From NCBI GenBank assembly GCA_902797415.1, contig CADBSQ010000160.1:1-12706 (forward strand): 12,706 nt of DNA, given 5' to 3'. Below are positions 7,023-12,706 of this stretch, in pieces. Under the pieces are notes generated by a model that was not told where the DNA came from, did not search any database, and was given only the letters and a program-made list of their open reading frames with translations. This DNA comes from an uncultured Erysipelotrichaceae bacterium. GTDB lineage: Bacteria > Bacillota_I > Bacilli_A > RF39 > UBA660. Position 1 is the first letter of the stretch; every line of letters starts with the position of its first letter. The translations under genes and the position numbers were made by a program.

Positions 7023-8149
7023 TCTTGATTTCCTTCTTCATTAATCTGAGTCATAGATTTAATTGTTAAATGATGTTTTGTAAGTCTACTAGCTAGTTTA
7101 ATGTTAATTCCACCCTTTCCTATTGCTAGAGCTAAATCTTCATCACTAACGATAACAAGAGCTTCATTTTTCTTATCATCCTCATCGTAAACAGTTACAA
7201 AAACATTTTTAGCAGGACTCATAGCATTTTTAATAAACTCTTCCATATTTTCTGTATATGGAACCAAATCGATTTTTTCTCCATTTAACTCAGTATAAAT
7301 ATTGGCAATTCTAGAACCTTTGTCGCCAATACAAGCTCCTATTGCATCAACATTATTATCTAAAGAATATACTGCAACTTTACTTCTTACTCCAGGTTCC
7401 CTAACAACTTTATAAATAATTACAGTACCATCCATTATTTCTGGTATTTCAGCTTCAAATAACTTTCTTATAAAGTTAAAATGTTTTCTAGAACAGATAA
7501 TAGAAGGACCTTTAGTAGTTTCTTCAACTTTAGTTATATAAACTCTAATACTAGAACCCATTACAACTTTTTCGCCAGGAATCATTTCTTTTTTAGGTAA
7601 TATTGCTCTTGTGCGTCCTAAATCAACGTAATAGTTAAGTCTATCTTCCATAGCTAGAGTTCCTAGCATTAGTTCTCCTTTTTTATCTTTGAACTCTTCT
7701 AAAATAGCATCTCTTTCAGCATTTCTAATTTTTTGAATTAAAACTTGCTTGGCAATTTGTACTGCTACCCTACCGAAGTCATTTGGGGTTACTTCCTCTT
7801 CGATAGTTTCTCCAACTTTAATATCTTTAACTTTTTTAACAGCATCTTCTAAAAGTAATTGTGCATCAACTGGTATTTTTGGTTCAATTACTTCTTCTTT
7901 ACCTTCTTCATTGATTATTACTTCTGGATCTTCATAATCATCTACGACTACATAGTAAGTAAAGATTTTAACATCACCAGTTTTTCTGTCTATTTTAGTT
8001 TTAACATTAGTTTTAGAATTATAATTCTTTTTATATGCCGTCATTAAAGCTTGTTCCATTGCTTCAAAGATAATTTCAGGATCTATTCCTTTTTCTTCAG
8101 TAATTTTTTTAACGCCTTTAATAAATTCTTTTGCTTGTTTTTCATTCAT
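7019..8149 (-). CDS. nusA: Transcription termination/antitermination factor NusA
   Basis: NusA binds RNA polymerase and nascent RNA and affects pausing, termination and antitermination. The 376-residue protein has the expected order: N-terminal polymerase-binding domain (about 1-125, with FEAMEQALMTAYKK), S1 domain (about 135-200), then two KH domains (about 230-345) with IGACIGDKGSRI and LALAIGKGGINIKLASRLT as their GxxG signatures. It lacks the C-terminal acidic repeats of proteobacterial NusA, as is normal in Bacillota. An upstream ATG at 8176 falls inside rimP; the ATG at 8149 is chosen because GGAAGTGATT precedes it and MNEKQAKEF is the expected start. It begins one base after the rimP stop. 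Confidence 0.97.
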   Translation of the reverse strand: MNEKQAKEFIKGVKKITEEKGIDPEIIFEAMEQALMTAYKKNYNSKTNVKTKIDRKTGDVKIFTYYVVVDDYEDPEVIINEEGKEEVIEPKIPVDAQLLLEDAVKKVKDIKVGETIEEEVTPNDFGRVAVQIAKQVLIQKIRNAERDAILEEFKDKKGELMLGTLAMEDRLNYYVDLGRTRAILPKKEMIPGEKVVMGSSIRVYITKVEETTKGPSIICSRKHFNFIRKLFEAEIPEIMDGTVIIYKVVREPGVRSKVAVYSLDNNVDAIGACIGDKGSRIANIYTELNGEKIDLVPYTENMEEFIKNAMSPAKNVFVTVYDEDDKKNEALVIVSDEDLALAIGKGGINIKLASRLTKHHLTIKSMTQINEEGNQE

Positions 8150-8150
8150 T

Positions 8151-8402
8151 TTAATCACTTCCTTTGCTTGATACATCTAGTATGTATGAGTCTTTAAACA
8201 AGTCTAGTTTGTCTAAAATAGGATTAATAATATTAGTTGCTTTCACAATTGTATCAGTATCCATACCATTAACCTTATCTAATACTATTTTTAAAAAGTT
8301 GTAGTTATTCTCTTTAACAAAGTCAATACTAACAAATATAATATTAATCTTGTTCATTTCAGGTTCAACTTTCTCTTTAATAAGTTTTAATTTTTCTTCC
8401 AT
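8151..8402 (-). CDS. rimP: RimP, N-terminal domain only
   Basis: RimP is a 30S maturation factor. This 83-residue product aligns with the N-terminal RimP domain: an N-terminal helix (EEKLKLIKEKVEPEM), the strand NFLKIVLDK, the helix DTIVKATNIINPILD, then LDLFKDSYILDVSSKGSD. In ordinary RimP the YxLEVSSPG motif is followed by about 60-70 residues of an SH3-like C-terminal domain. Here the protein stops three residues after the motif and nusA starts one base after the stop, so the second domain is absent and not merely frameshifted. ATG at 8402 is chosen for the strong AAAGGAGG before it. It is first in the operon, behind a structured leader. Confidence 0.85.
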   Translation of the reverse strand: MEEKLKLIKEKVEPEMNKINIIFVSIDFVKENNYNFLKIVLDKVNGMDTDTIVKATNIINPILDKLDLFKDSYILDVSSKGSD

Positions 8403-8411
8403 AAATCCTCC

Positions 8412-8438
8412 TTTATTCCACAAAAAAGTGGGAATAAA
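8412..8438 (-). promoter_or_regulatory. Alternative leader hairpin before rimP
   Basis: TTTATTCC-AC (8438-8428, one bulged base) pairs with GTGGAATAAA (8421-8412) around a loop of six T, ending directly before GGAGG of the rimP ribosome binding site. It shares bases 8428-8432 with the terminator-like hairpin at 8426-8450, so the two cannot form together. Whether the switch is used is inference. Confidence 0.5.
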
Positions 8439-8450
8439 ATATGCCCACTT
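8422..8450 (-). terminator. Terminator-like hairpin in the rimP operon leader
   Basis: AAGTGGG (8450-8444) pairs with CCCACTT (8432-8426) around an 11-base loop, followed by a run of six T (8427-8422). G-U pairs can extend the stem outward. It lies downstream of the operon promoter and upstream of the rimP start, the position of a transcription attenuator. A premature terminator before rimP-nusA-infB has been described in other bacteria (rimP leader), so autogenous control by NusA or another product is plausible here. Confidence 0.65.
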
Positions 8451-8465
8451 CCTTTCGTTACAAGG

Positions 8466-8494
8466 ATTATAACACAGTTTGTTTAAAAAAACAA
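8466..8494 (-). promoter_or_regulatory. Promoter of the rimP-nusA-ylxR-infB-rbfA-truB operon
   Basis: TATAAT (8471-8466) preceded by TGT is a perfect extended -10, and TTGTTT (8494-8489) lies 17 bases upstream. Transcription would start near 8459, giving a leader of about 57 bases that contains the two competing hairpins. A 7-bp AT-only inverted repeat (8478-8484 with 8489-8495) overlaps the -35 box; it lacks a T tail on the minus strand and may be chance. Confidence 0.75.
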
Positions 8495-8508
8495 ATTATT
8501 CCTCGTTT

Positions 8509-8766
8509 TTAATCGTTATCTATAAGCAAATTTAATACTTCCCTTGCATCTTTACCAAATAAGTGTATCAATTCCTCTAATAATTCAGTTTCATCCGGCT
8601 CAATAACAGATATACTGTCATTCTCTATTTCAGCGAACTTAAAATTTTTGGTATTTTCAATATCTATTATGTATATATAATCAATATCTCTTAAATTAAC
8701 TTTATTTATAACTAAATACTTTTTTCCATCATCTAAAGCAATGATATCATCAATATCTATTTTCAT
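8509..8766 (-). CDS. Small acidic protein of unknown function
   Basis: This 85-residue acidic protein (many Asp, Glu and Ile) is not one I can assign. It begins MKIDIDDIIALDDGKKYLVINKV, alternates short strand-like stretches to about residue 55 (YIYIIDIEN, FKFAEIEND), and ends with a helix (ELLEELIHLFGKDAREVLNLLI). The pattern recalls small DUF1292-like cytosolic proteins, but that is a weak impression. No signal or TM segment is seen. Its ATG overlaps the stop of the upstream two-TM gene by one base (TAATG), so it is probably co-translated with it. The only purine-rich site (GGGAGAG) is about 14 bases from the ATG, so it may depend on coupling. Confidence 0.7.
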   Translation of the reverse strand: MKIDIDDIIALDDGKKYLVINKVNLRDIDYIYIIDIENTKNFKFAEIENDSISVIEPDETELLEELIHLFGKDAREVLNLLIDND

Positions 8767-9179
8767 TATAGGGTTTTACTCTCCCTTATTTCTTCAATAG
8801 CTTCAATAGTATATTCTTTAATATCAGCTACGTTATTATGTATTCTTTCAATTACATTCCCAAGAGGAAAAGAGACATCATCATCAACAGAAAAGCCACC
8901 AAGATTCCATGATATACCGCCAAGTGTCATGACTGGCGGCAATAACAAAAACTCTAACAACCGATACAATTCAGAGTGATTCATAATATTGTCTTTAACT
9001 ATATCGTTATAAAACATATAGATAGGTACGACAAATAGCGCTAAATCAATCATTCCTAATATAATGTTTCCCATTATTTTTATTGAACTAATTGCACTGT
9101 TTTTAGTACATTTTTTAACTGCCAGAATCTTATATTTTCTTCTTATAGATTTTTCTTCTTCACTACCTTTTAATTCCAT
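8766..9179 (-). CDS. Two-TM membrane protein of unknown function, copy 1
   Basis: The 137-residue product is a paralogue of the gene at 9394-9804, with about half its residues identical. It has a basic N-terminus (IRRKYKILAVKK), TM helix 1 at about 37-59 (MGNIILGMIDLALFVVPIYMFY), a polar stretch with NHSELY, TM helix 2 at about 75-97, then the shared GGFSVDDDVSFP motif and a charged C-terminal helix (IHNN to ESKTL). The positive-inside rule puts both ends in the cytoplasm. I know no family for it; a 2-TM toxin or SLATT-like effector is conceivable, but no partner enzyme is nearby. The ATG at 9179 is chosen over one at 9212 because the latter lies inside the -10 region of the promoter, while AGGTGGTGA precedes 9179. 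The next ORF (8509-8766) overlaps its stop. Confidence 0.8.
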   Translation of the reverse strand: MELKGSEEEKSIRRKYKILAVKKCTKNSAISSIKIMGNIILGMIDLALFVVPIYMFYNDIVKDNIMNHSELYRLLEFLLLPPVMTLGGISWNLGGFSVDDDVSFPLGNVIERIHNNVADIKEYTIEAIEEIRESKTL

Positions 9180-9243
9180 TATGTTCACCACCTGTGAAGC
9201 GTATTCTAGCATAGAAGAAAACGCCTGTCAATCGCTATATAAT
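9177..9243 (-). repeat. Promoter-cassette repeat, copy 1
   Basis: This 67-base stretch matches 9802-9868 at 64 positions, with differences at 9183, 9198 and 9233. It covers the AT-rich region upstream of -35, the whole promoter, the ribosome binding site and the ATG of the two-TM gene. Similarity in the following coding DNA is clearly lower. Confidence 0.85.
9203..9231 (-). promoter_or_regulatory. Promoter for two-TM protein copy 1
   Basis: TTGACA (9231-9226), a 17-base spacer and TAGAAT (9208-9203) preceded by TGC: a near-perfect consensus promoter with an extended -10. The transcript would have a leader of only about 20 bases. Confidence 0.85.
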
Positions 9244-9393
9244 GCTACAAAAAACAATAGATTTTCTCGATATAAATAATTAGCACTTGAGATTTATTTA
9301 TTTGTTAAAAGTTGCAATTCTCTTTTTAATTAAACAATTTGTTCTAAAGCATCTATAAGTTACTTTAATACTCCCTTTAATATTTCATTTTCC

Positions 9394-9804
9394 TTATAGA
9401 GTTTTACTCTCCTTTATTTCTTTATTGGCTTCATTAATAGCTTTTTTAATTTCGTCTATATTATTATGTATTCTATCAATTGTATTAATAAAAGGAAAAG
9501 AAATATCATCATCAACAGAAAAGCCACCAAAATTCCACGTTATACCAAGTAATAAAATCAATGGTATAAAAAAGGCGAAAGCCCCTTGGTATAATTCAGA
9601 GTGTTCAAGAATTTTTCTTCTAATTATATCGTTATAAAGCATATAACTAGGCACGGCGATAGTAGATATTTCAATTAATCCTAATATAATGTTTCCTAAT
9701 AATCTTGTAGAATTAATTTTCACGTTTTTAATACCCTTTTTCACAGCTAGAACTTTATATCTTCTTCTTATATATTTTTTCTCATTACTATCAGTTGATT
9801 TCAT
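9394..9804 (-). CDS. Two-TM membrane protein of unknown function, copy 2
   Basis: The 136-residue paralogue of 8766-9179 has the same layout: basic N-terminus (YIRRRYKVLAVKKG), TM helix 1 at about 36-58 (LLGNIILGLIEISTIAVPSYML), HSELY in the short external loop, TM helix 2 at about 75-96 (FAFFIPLILLLGITW), GGFSVDDDISFP, and a charged helical tail ending KEIKESKTL. The most conserved parts are the two Arg/Lys-rich patches, YNDI, HSELY, GGFSVDDD-SFP and RIHNN, pointing to constraint on the cytoplasmic face after TM2. ATG at 9804 is chosen for the AGGTGGTGA before it. Unlike copy 1 it is not followed by the 85-codon ORF. The 150 bases from 9244 to 9393 downstream hold only copy 1's upstream region and no clear gene or terminator. 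Confidence 0.8.
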   Translation of the reverse strand: MKSTDSNEKKYIRRRYKVLAVKKGIKNVKINSTRLLGNIILGLIEISTIAVPSYMLYNDIIRRKILEHSELYQGAFAFFIPLILLLGITWNFGGFSVDDDISFPFINTIDRIHNNIDEIKKAINEANKEIKESKTL

Positions 9805-9821
9805 TATATTCACCACCTGTG

Positions 9822-9851
9822 AGGCGTATTCTAGCATAGAAGAAAACGCCT
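9822..9851. promoter_or_regulatory. Operator-like dyad over the copy 2 promoter
   Basis: AGGCGT (9822-9827) and ACGCCT (9846-9851) form a perfect 6-bp inverted repeat separated by 18 bases. One arm abuts the -35 box and the other follows the -10, so only DNA and not the transcript holds both arms. In copy 1 one arm is AAGCGT (5 of 6). A repressor site is possible but unproven. Confidence 0.35.
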
Positions 9852-9856
9852 GTCAA
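9828..9856 (-). promoter_or_regulatory. Promoter for two-TM protein copy 2
   Basis: TTGACA (9856-9851), 17 bases, then TAGAAT (9833-9828) preceded by TGC, identical to the promoter of copy 1. Confidence 0.85.
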
Positions 9857-9911
9857 TTGCTATATAATAAGACTTTACCTAGATATTTTTTATTTATTTT
9901 GTCAAATAAAA

Positions 9912-9920
9912 TGCTATAAT
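9912..9920 (+). promoter_or_regulatory. Extended -10 promoter for the RNB nuclease gene
   Basis: TGCTATAAT is a perfect extended -10 with no clear -35 at 17 bases. Transcription would begin near 9927 and leave a leader of about 14 bases with GGTGGT as ribosome binding site before the ATG at 9941. It is divergent from the copy 2 promoter, about 55 bases away. Confidence 0.6.
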
Positions 9921-9940
9921 AGTTATAACTGGGTGGTATT

Positions 9941-11824
9941 ATGGGAATTGACGATTTAAAAGAACTATTAATTCAAAGCAAAGGACCAGATATATTTAAC
10001 ACTGGTAGTTTTATTGAATTAGATAAATCCAATGTACTTAATTTATTACATATATTAGAAGATGAAATTAACAACTTTTCTTATGATGATAATAATGATT
10101 TAACATATATCTTCTTACTTCTTAATTTATTATCTCTATCTGATAATGATAAAGATTTAGAAAAAATCATTAGCAAAAGATTAAGACAAATTCATTTAGA
10201 AATTAAAAAGATAATTAAATATAGACCTAATAAGTTAGATAAAAATGCTAAAAGAAGATATGAAGTACTCAAAAATATAATAAATAAACTTGAAGATGTA
10301 ATGCTTAGAATTATGTATAGTCCAACTAGTGACTATGATAAAACCAAAAGCAAATTCATAACATATTTAATATTTGAATATAAAAACTATGATTTAGTTG
10401 AAACTGTAGTAAAAAGTTATCCTTATGTAGTTAATTTAAGAAATGATTCTAGGACAGTTTTAGAAGATGTTGTAAGTGCTTATCTTAAATACTTGAAAAT
10501 ATATTTAGATAAATCCTGTGAGAAAGGATTAGAAGATCTTGTTTATTATAAGGATATTTTTAAATTATTAATTAATAATGAAAAACTAACAATTACTAGT
10601 TCAACTAAAAAAAGTATTATAAAAGAAATTAAAACCTTTATTAATGAATCTGATTATAGATTTAAACATGTAAAAGAAAAATATATTTATTTTATTAATT
10701 ATTTATATCTTTCCATTGAAGAAGAAAAAGAAGCATATGAAGATCTAGAATATGAATATAACATTGAAACAGATTTTAATCCTGCTGTTTTTAGTGAAGC
10801 AAACTATCACATTCAGAAAAAAGAAAACTTTATTGTAAGTAATAGTGATAAGATCATAAGTTTTGATGATCAGAGTACAATAGATATAGATGATATAGAT
10901 GACGCATTTTCAATAAAAGTAGATGGCAATATTTATAGATTGGGTGTTCATATTTCAGATCCAACAGACTTAATAGAAAATACTATTTTAATTGGTGAAG
11001 AGGCCTTTAAAAGAAGCAGAAGTATATATTATGAAAATAAATGTATACCTATGTTTCCAAGAAGACTTACTACACTAAAGTATGCCCTAATTGAAGGCAC
11101 TAATAGACTAACTGTTAATTATTATTTTTATTTTAATATATCAACCGGTTCACTTATAGATTTTAAAATCACAAATGAACCAGTCAGGATTTATAAAAAC
11201 TCTACGTATAATGAATTTGATGACGCAGTTTATAAAGGTAAAGGTGAAAAAGATGTCAACCAGATTATTTATAATCTATGTGAATTATCTCCCTCTTTGG
11301 AAAAACACTTTAAAAGAGATGCAATTTTTAAAGATATAAACAAGATAAATGATCGTGACATGGGTATTAAAGTTGTATCAAACTGTATGATTATAACCAA
11401 TTATTTGGGCACCAAGCAGTTTGTTGATAAAAATTTACCTTTTATGTTTAGAAATCATGTTCTTACAAATGAAAAAATTGAAACATTAAAAAATTTAAAA
11501 GAAAGATTGATTCTTTTAAATGATGATAATATTGATTATAGTAAAATATTAATAAACGAGTATCCTAAAGCGTTTTTTGATTATGTTAATATGGGTCATT
11601 CAGGATTAAATCTGCCATGTTATGGTCAAATTACTAGTCCTCTTAGAAGATATGGCGATAATATAGCAGTTATTGGAATAAAAAAGTTTTTACTTGGTTC
11701 ATATACTGAAAGAGACATTATAGATTACTTAGAACTCGTCAAAAAAACTTGTATAGCATTAAACTCGAGAGCTAACTATACAAGTAAGTATGAAAAAGCT
11801 ATGATTAAAAAACTAGCTGCATGA
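9941..11824 (+). CDS. RNB-domain exoribonuclease (RNase II/R family), unusual architecture
   Basis: RNB enzymes degrade RNA 3' to 5' with Mg. Residues about 300-615 of this 627-residue protein show the RNB core: an Asp cluster (309-321), LGVHISDPTDLI (335-345), RSRSIYYENKCIPMFP (358-373) and ITSPLRRYGD (564-573), whose arginines match the catalytic Arg region of RNase II. Residues 1-290 contain no cold-shock-type domain that I can see; they are Leu/Lys/Glu-rich and look all-helical. The protein ends right after the RNB domain, so the S1 domain is missing too. A 9-bp tandem duplication adds three residues to the Asp cluster. The ATG at 9941 follows GGTGGT. It is the only plus-strand gene here and its end overlaps the next gene by 12 bases. 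Calling it rnr would overstate: it may be a distinct RNB branch or a catalytically altered form. Confidence 0.85.
   Translation: MGIDDLKELLIQSKGPDIFNTGSFIELDKSNVLNLLHILEDEINNFSYDDNNDLTYIFLLLNLLSLSDNDKDLEKIISKRLRQIHLEIKKIIKYRPNKLDKNAKRRYEVLKNIINKLEDVMLRIMYSPTSDYDKTKSKFITYLIFEYKNYDLVETVVKSYPYVVNLRNDSRTVLEDVVSAYLKYLKIYLDKSCEKGLEDLVYYKDIFKLLINNEKLTITSSTKKSIIKEIKTFINESDYRFKHVKEKYIYFINYLYLSIEEEKEAYEDLEYEYNIETDFNPAVFSEANYHIQKKENFIVSNSDKIISFDDQSTIDIDDIDDAFSIKVDGNIYRLGVHISDPTDLIENTILIGEEAFKRSRSIYYENKCIPMFPRRLTTLKYALIEGTNRLTVNYYFYFNISTGSLIDFKITNEPVRIYKNSTYNEFDDAVYKGKGEKDVNQIIYNLCELSPSLEKHFKRDAIFKDINKINDRDMGIKVVSNCMIITNYLGTKQFVDKNLPFMFRNHVLTNEKIETLKNLKERLILLNDDNIDYSKILINEYPKAFFDYVNMGHSGLNLPCYGQITSPLRRYGDNIAVIGIKKFLLGSYTERDIIDYLELVKKTCIALNSRANYTSKYEKAMIKKLAA
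10883..10900 (+). repeat. 9-bp tandem duplication in the nuclease active site
   Basis: GATATAGAT occurs twice in perfect tandem and encodes Asp-Ile-Asp twice (residues 315-320). Removing one copy restores the usual RNB spacing, T-x-D-x-D-D-A. Confidence 0.85.
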
Positions 11825-12706
11825 TGGAAGTAATAAACTTTCATCTTTTCTTATGTGCTTGTCACCAAAATCATTATCTTTCTTGTTATAAAAAGTATAT
11901 TTGTATCTTGCTTGATCATCCCAAGTAACATCTACATTTAAGTATGTATTACCTAATTTAACAATATTCCAAGCATGATCAGTTTCACTAAATCCTATAA
12001 CATAGTATGTTGGTATACCTAGTTTAGTCATTATATATTGAAATGCTTTTGAGTATCCAGCACAAACACTTTTTCCTAATACTATAGCACTATAAGCAGT
12101 TTGATCTAATTTTGCATTAGTATCATATTCAACCATCGTTAGAAGTTTATCATGAACAAATCTTTCTTTATCTAAAATATCTTGATAAGCTGCTGCCTCA
12201 TTAACAATCTCATCAACTTTATTATTAAAAGCATTTTTGGCTTCGTCCAAGTAATTAATTGTTTCATTGAAAGAAAGTGTAACTTCCCTTACTATATTAT
12301 TTGTGTCATATTTATATGTAAAAGAGTTATCTAACCAAAATAATTCTGGATGATCATAGTATACAAACTTTACTACTTTTTCCAATGATTCTGGAGAAAT
12401 ATCGGCATCAGATGTAAAAGTTGCATTAGCATTGCTTGCATTAGCAAAAACTTGTTTATACATTATTTTTTCATTATCATTTAAATATGTGTAATATATA
12501 TAATAGTCCTCTTCAACATATACATTGTTCCCACTTAGGCCTTTAACAAGCTCTTCATCATCTTTATATTCAAAAGCGTCAGATTTAAATTTTTTTAAAT
12601 CTTCAGTGTATTTATTAAAGGATTCACTATTAACAACGTCTTGCATATATTTTGCAACTATATCAGCGCTAAGATAAAGTATTGCTAGCGTTGCTACCAA
12701 AAAGAA
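11813..12706 (-). CDS. Transglutaminase-like cysteine protease-fold protein (5' end outside window)
   Basis: The 297 visible residues begin inside a hydrophobic segment (FFLVATLAILYLSADIVA) that is most likely a signal peptide or membrane anchor, so the true start lies past 12706; a TTG at 12700 could be mistaken for it. A spacer region and a strand-rich segment with DHPELFW come first. The transglutaminase core follows, with the triad Cys213 (GKSVCAGYSKAF), His242 (TDHAWNIV) and Asp257 (NVDVTWDD), counting from the codon at 12700. Proteins of this kind in Bacillota are extracytoplasmic and may act as proteases or cross-linkers on the cell surface; the substrate is unknown. The product ends soon after the triad. 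Its TAG stop (11815-11813) lies inside the 3' end of the nuclease gene. Confidence 0.85.
   Translation of the reverse strand, partial: FFLVATLAILYLSADIVAKYMQDVVNSESFNKYTEDLKKFKSDAFEYKDDEELVKGLSGNNVYVEEDYYIYYTYLNDNEKIMYKQVFANASNANATFTSDADISPESLEKVVKFVYYDHPELFWLDNSFTYKYDTNNIVREVTLSFNETINYLDEAKNAFNNKVDEIVNEAAAYQDILDKERFVHDKLLTMVEYDTNAKLDQTAYSAIVLGKSVCAGYSKAFQYIMTKLGIPTYYVIGFSETDHAWNIVKLGNTYLNVDVTWDDQARYKYTFYNKKDNDFGDKHIRKDESLLLPSCS

Larger units (their letters stand above)
9802..9868 (-). repeat. Promoter-cassette repeat, copy 2
   Basis: Direct repeat of 9177-9243 (64 of 67 bases identical, offset 625). It contains the promoter, ribosome binding site and start codon of copy 2. Confidence 0.85.

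Noticed and set aside
8478..8495. AT-only 7-bp inverted repeat as terminator of the 85-codon ORF
   Set aside because: It has no T tract after it on the minus strand and overlaps the rimP -35 box; such repeats are expected by chance in AT-rich DNA.
9180..9212. Longer starts for both two-TM proteins (MLEYASQVVNI...)
   Set aside because: The upstream ATG overlaps the extended -10 element, so it would lie upstream of the expected transcript start; the inner ATG has AGGTGGTGA before it.
9064..9279. Pair of similar plus-strand ORFs (also 9689-9919) across the two-TM genes
   Set aside because: They resemble each other only because the minus-strand genes and promoter cassettes are paralogous; they have no initiation signals.
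9242..9283. 13-codon plus-strand ORF near the end of promoter cassette 1
   Set aside because: Too short, no ribosome binding site, and not kept at the equivalent place beside cassette 2.
8766..9804. Two-TM proteins as a toxin-antitoxin or SLATT-type defence module
   Set aside because: No nucleotide-sensing, SMODS-like or antitoxin-like partner is visible, and the topology alone is not enough for the claim.

Overview
The window is strongly AT-rich bacterial DNA. The gene order rimP-nusA-ylxR-infB-rbfA-truB, Shine-Dalgarno sites of the AGGAGG type, TGn-extended -10 promoters and many Lys/Ile/Asn codons all point to a low-GC member of the Bacillota. An uncultured, gut-type lineage of Bacilli or Erysipelotrichia, near the mollicute relatives, would fit, but this is inference. 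TGA is used as a stop inside tight ATGA overlaps (nusA/ylxR, infB/rbfA), which argues against the mycoplasma code.

Layout. (1) 1-1004, minus strand: the first codons of an exported or membrane-anchored protein, a single-TM SH3-like protein with a hairpin over its ribosome binding site, and secG, each with its own promoter. (2) 1086-3430, minus: a three-gene unit in transcription order HD-domain protein, YebC/YeeN-type translation factor, cysteine desulfurase. (3) 3497-8402, minus: the translation and transcription factor operon rimP-nusA-ylxR-infB-rbfA-truB, with a promoter and terminator-like leader at about 8412-8494. RimP is only its N-terminal half, ylxQ is absent, and rbfA carries an in-frame TAG at codon 3. 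(4) 8509-9868, minus: two paralogous two-TM proteins of unknown function, each behind a nearly identical 67-bp promoter cassette, with an 85-codon ORF attached to one of them. (5) 9941-11824, plus: a ribonuclease of the RNase II/R catalytic family with a novel helical N-terminus, no visible cold-shock or S1 domains, and a 9-bp tandem duplication inside the catalytic Asp cluster. (6) 11813-12706, minus: a secreted or anchored transglutaminase-like protein cut by the window end, whose 3' end overlaps the nuclease gene by 12 bp.

Much of the window concerns making and maturing the translation machinery: RimP and RbfA mature the 30S subunit, IF2 starts translation, TruB modifies tRNA, NusA and YlxR act at the RNA polymerase and RNase P level, YebC acts on translating ribosomes, and the desulfurase supplies sulfur for tRNA thiolation and Fe-S clusters. 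The best candidates for something new are the paralogous membrane-protein cassette, the divergent RNB nuclease with its altered active site, the rbfA amber codon and the rimP leader with two competing hairpins. I see no CRISPR array, tRNA, rRNA, insertion sequence or phage gene, and no stretch over 300 bases without a gene.
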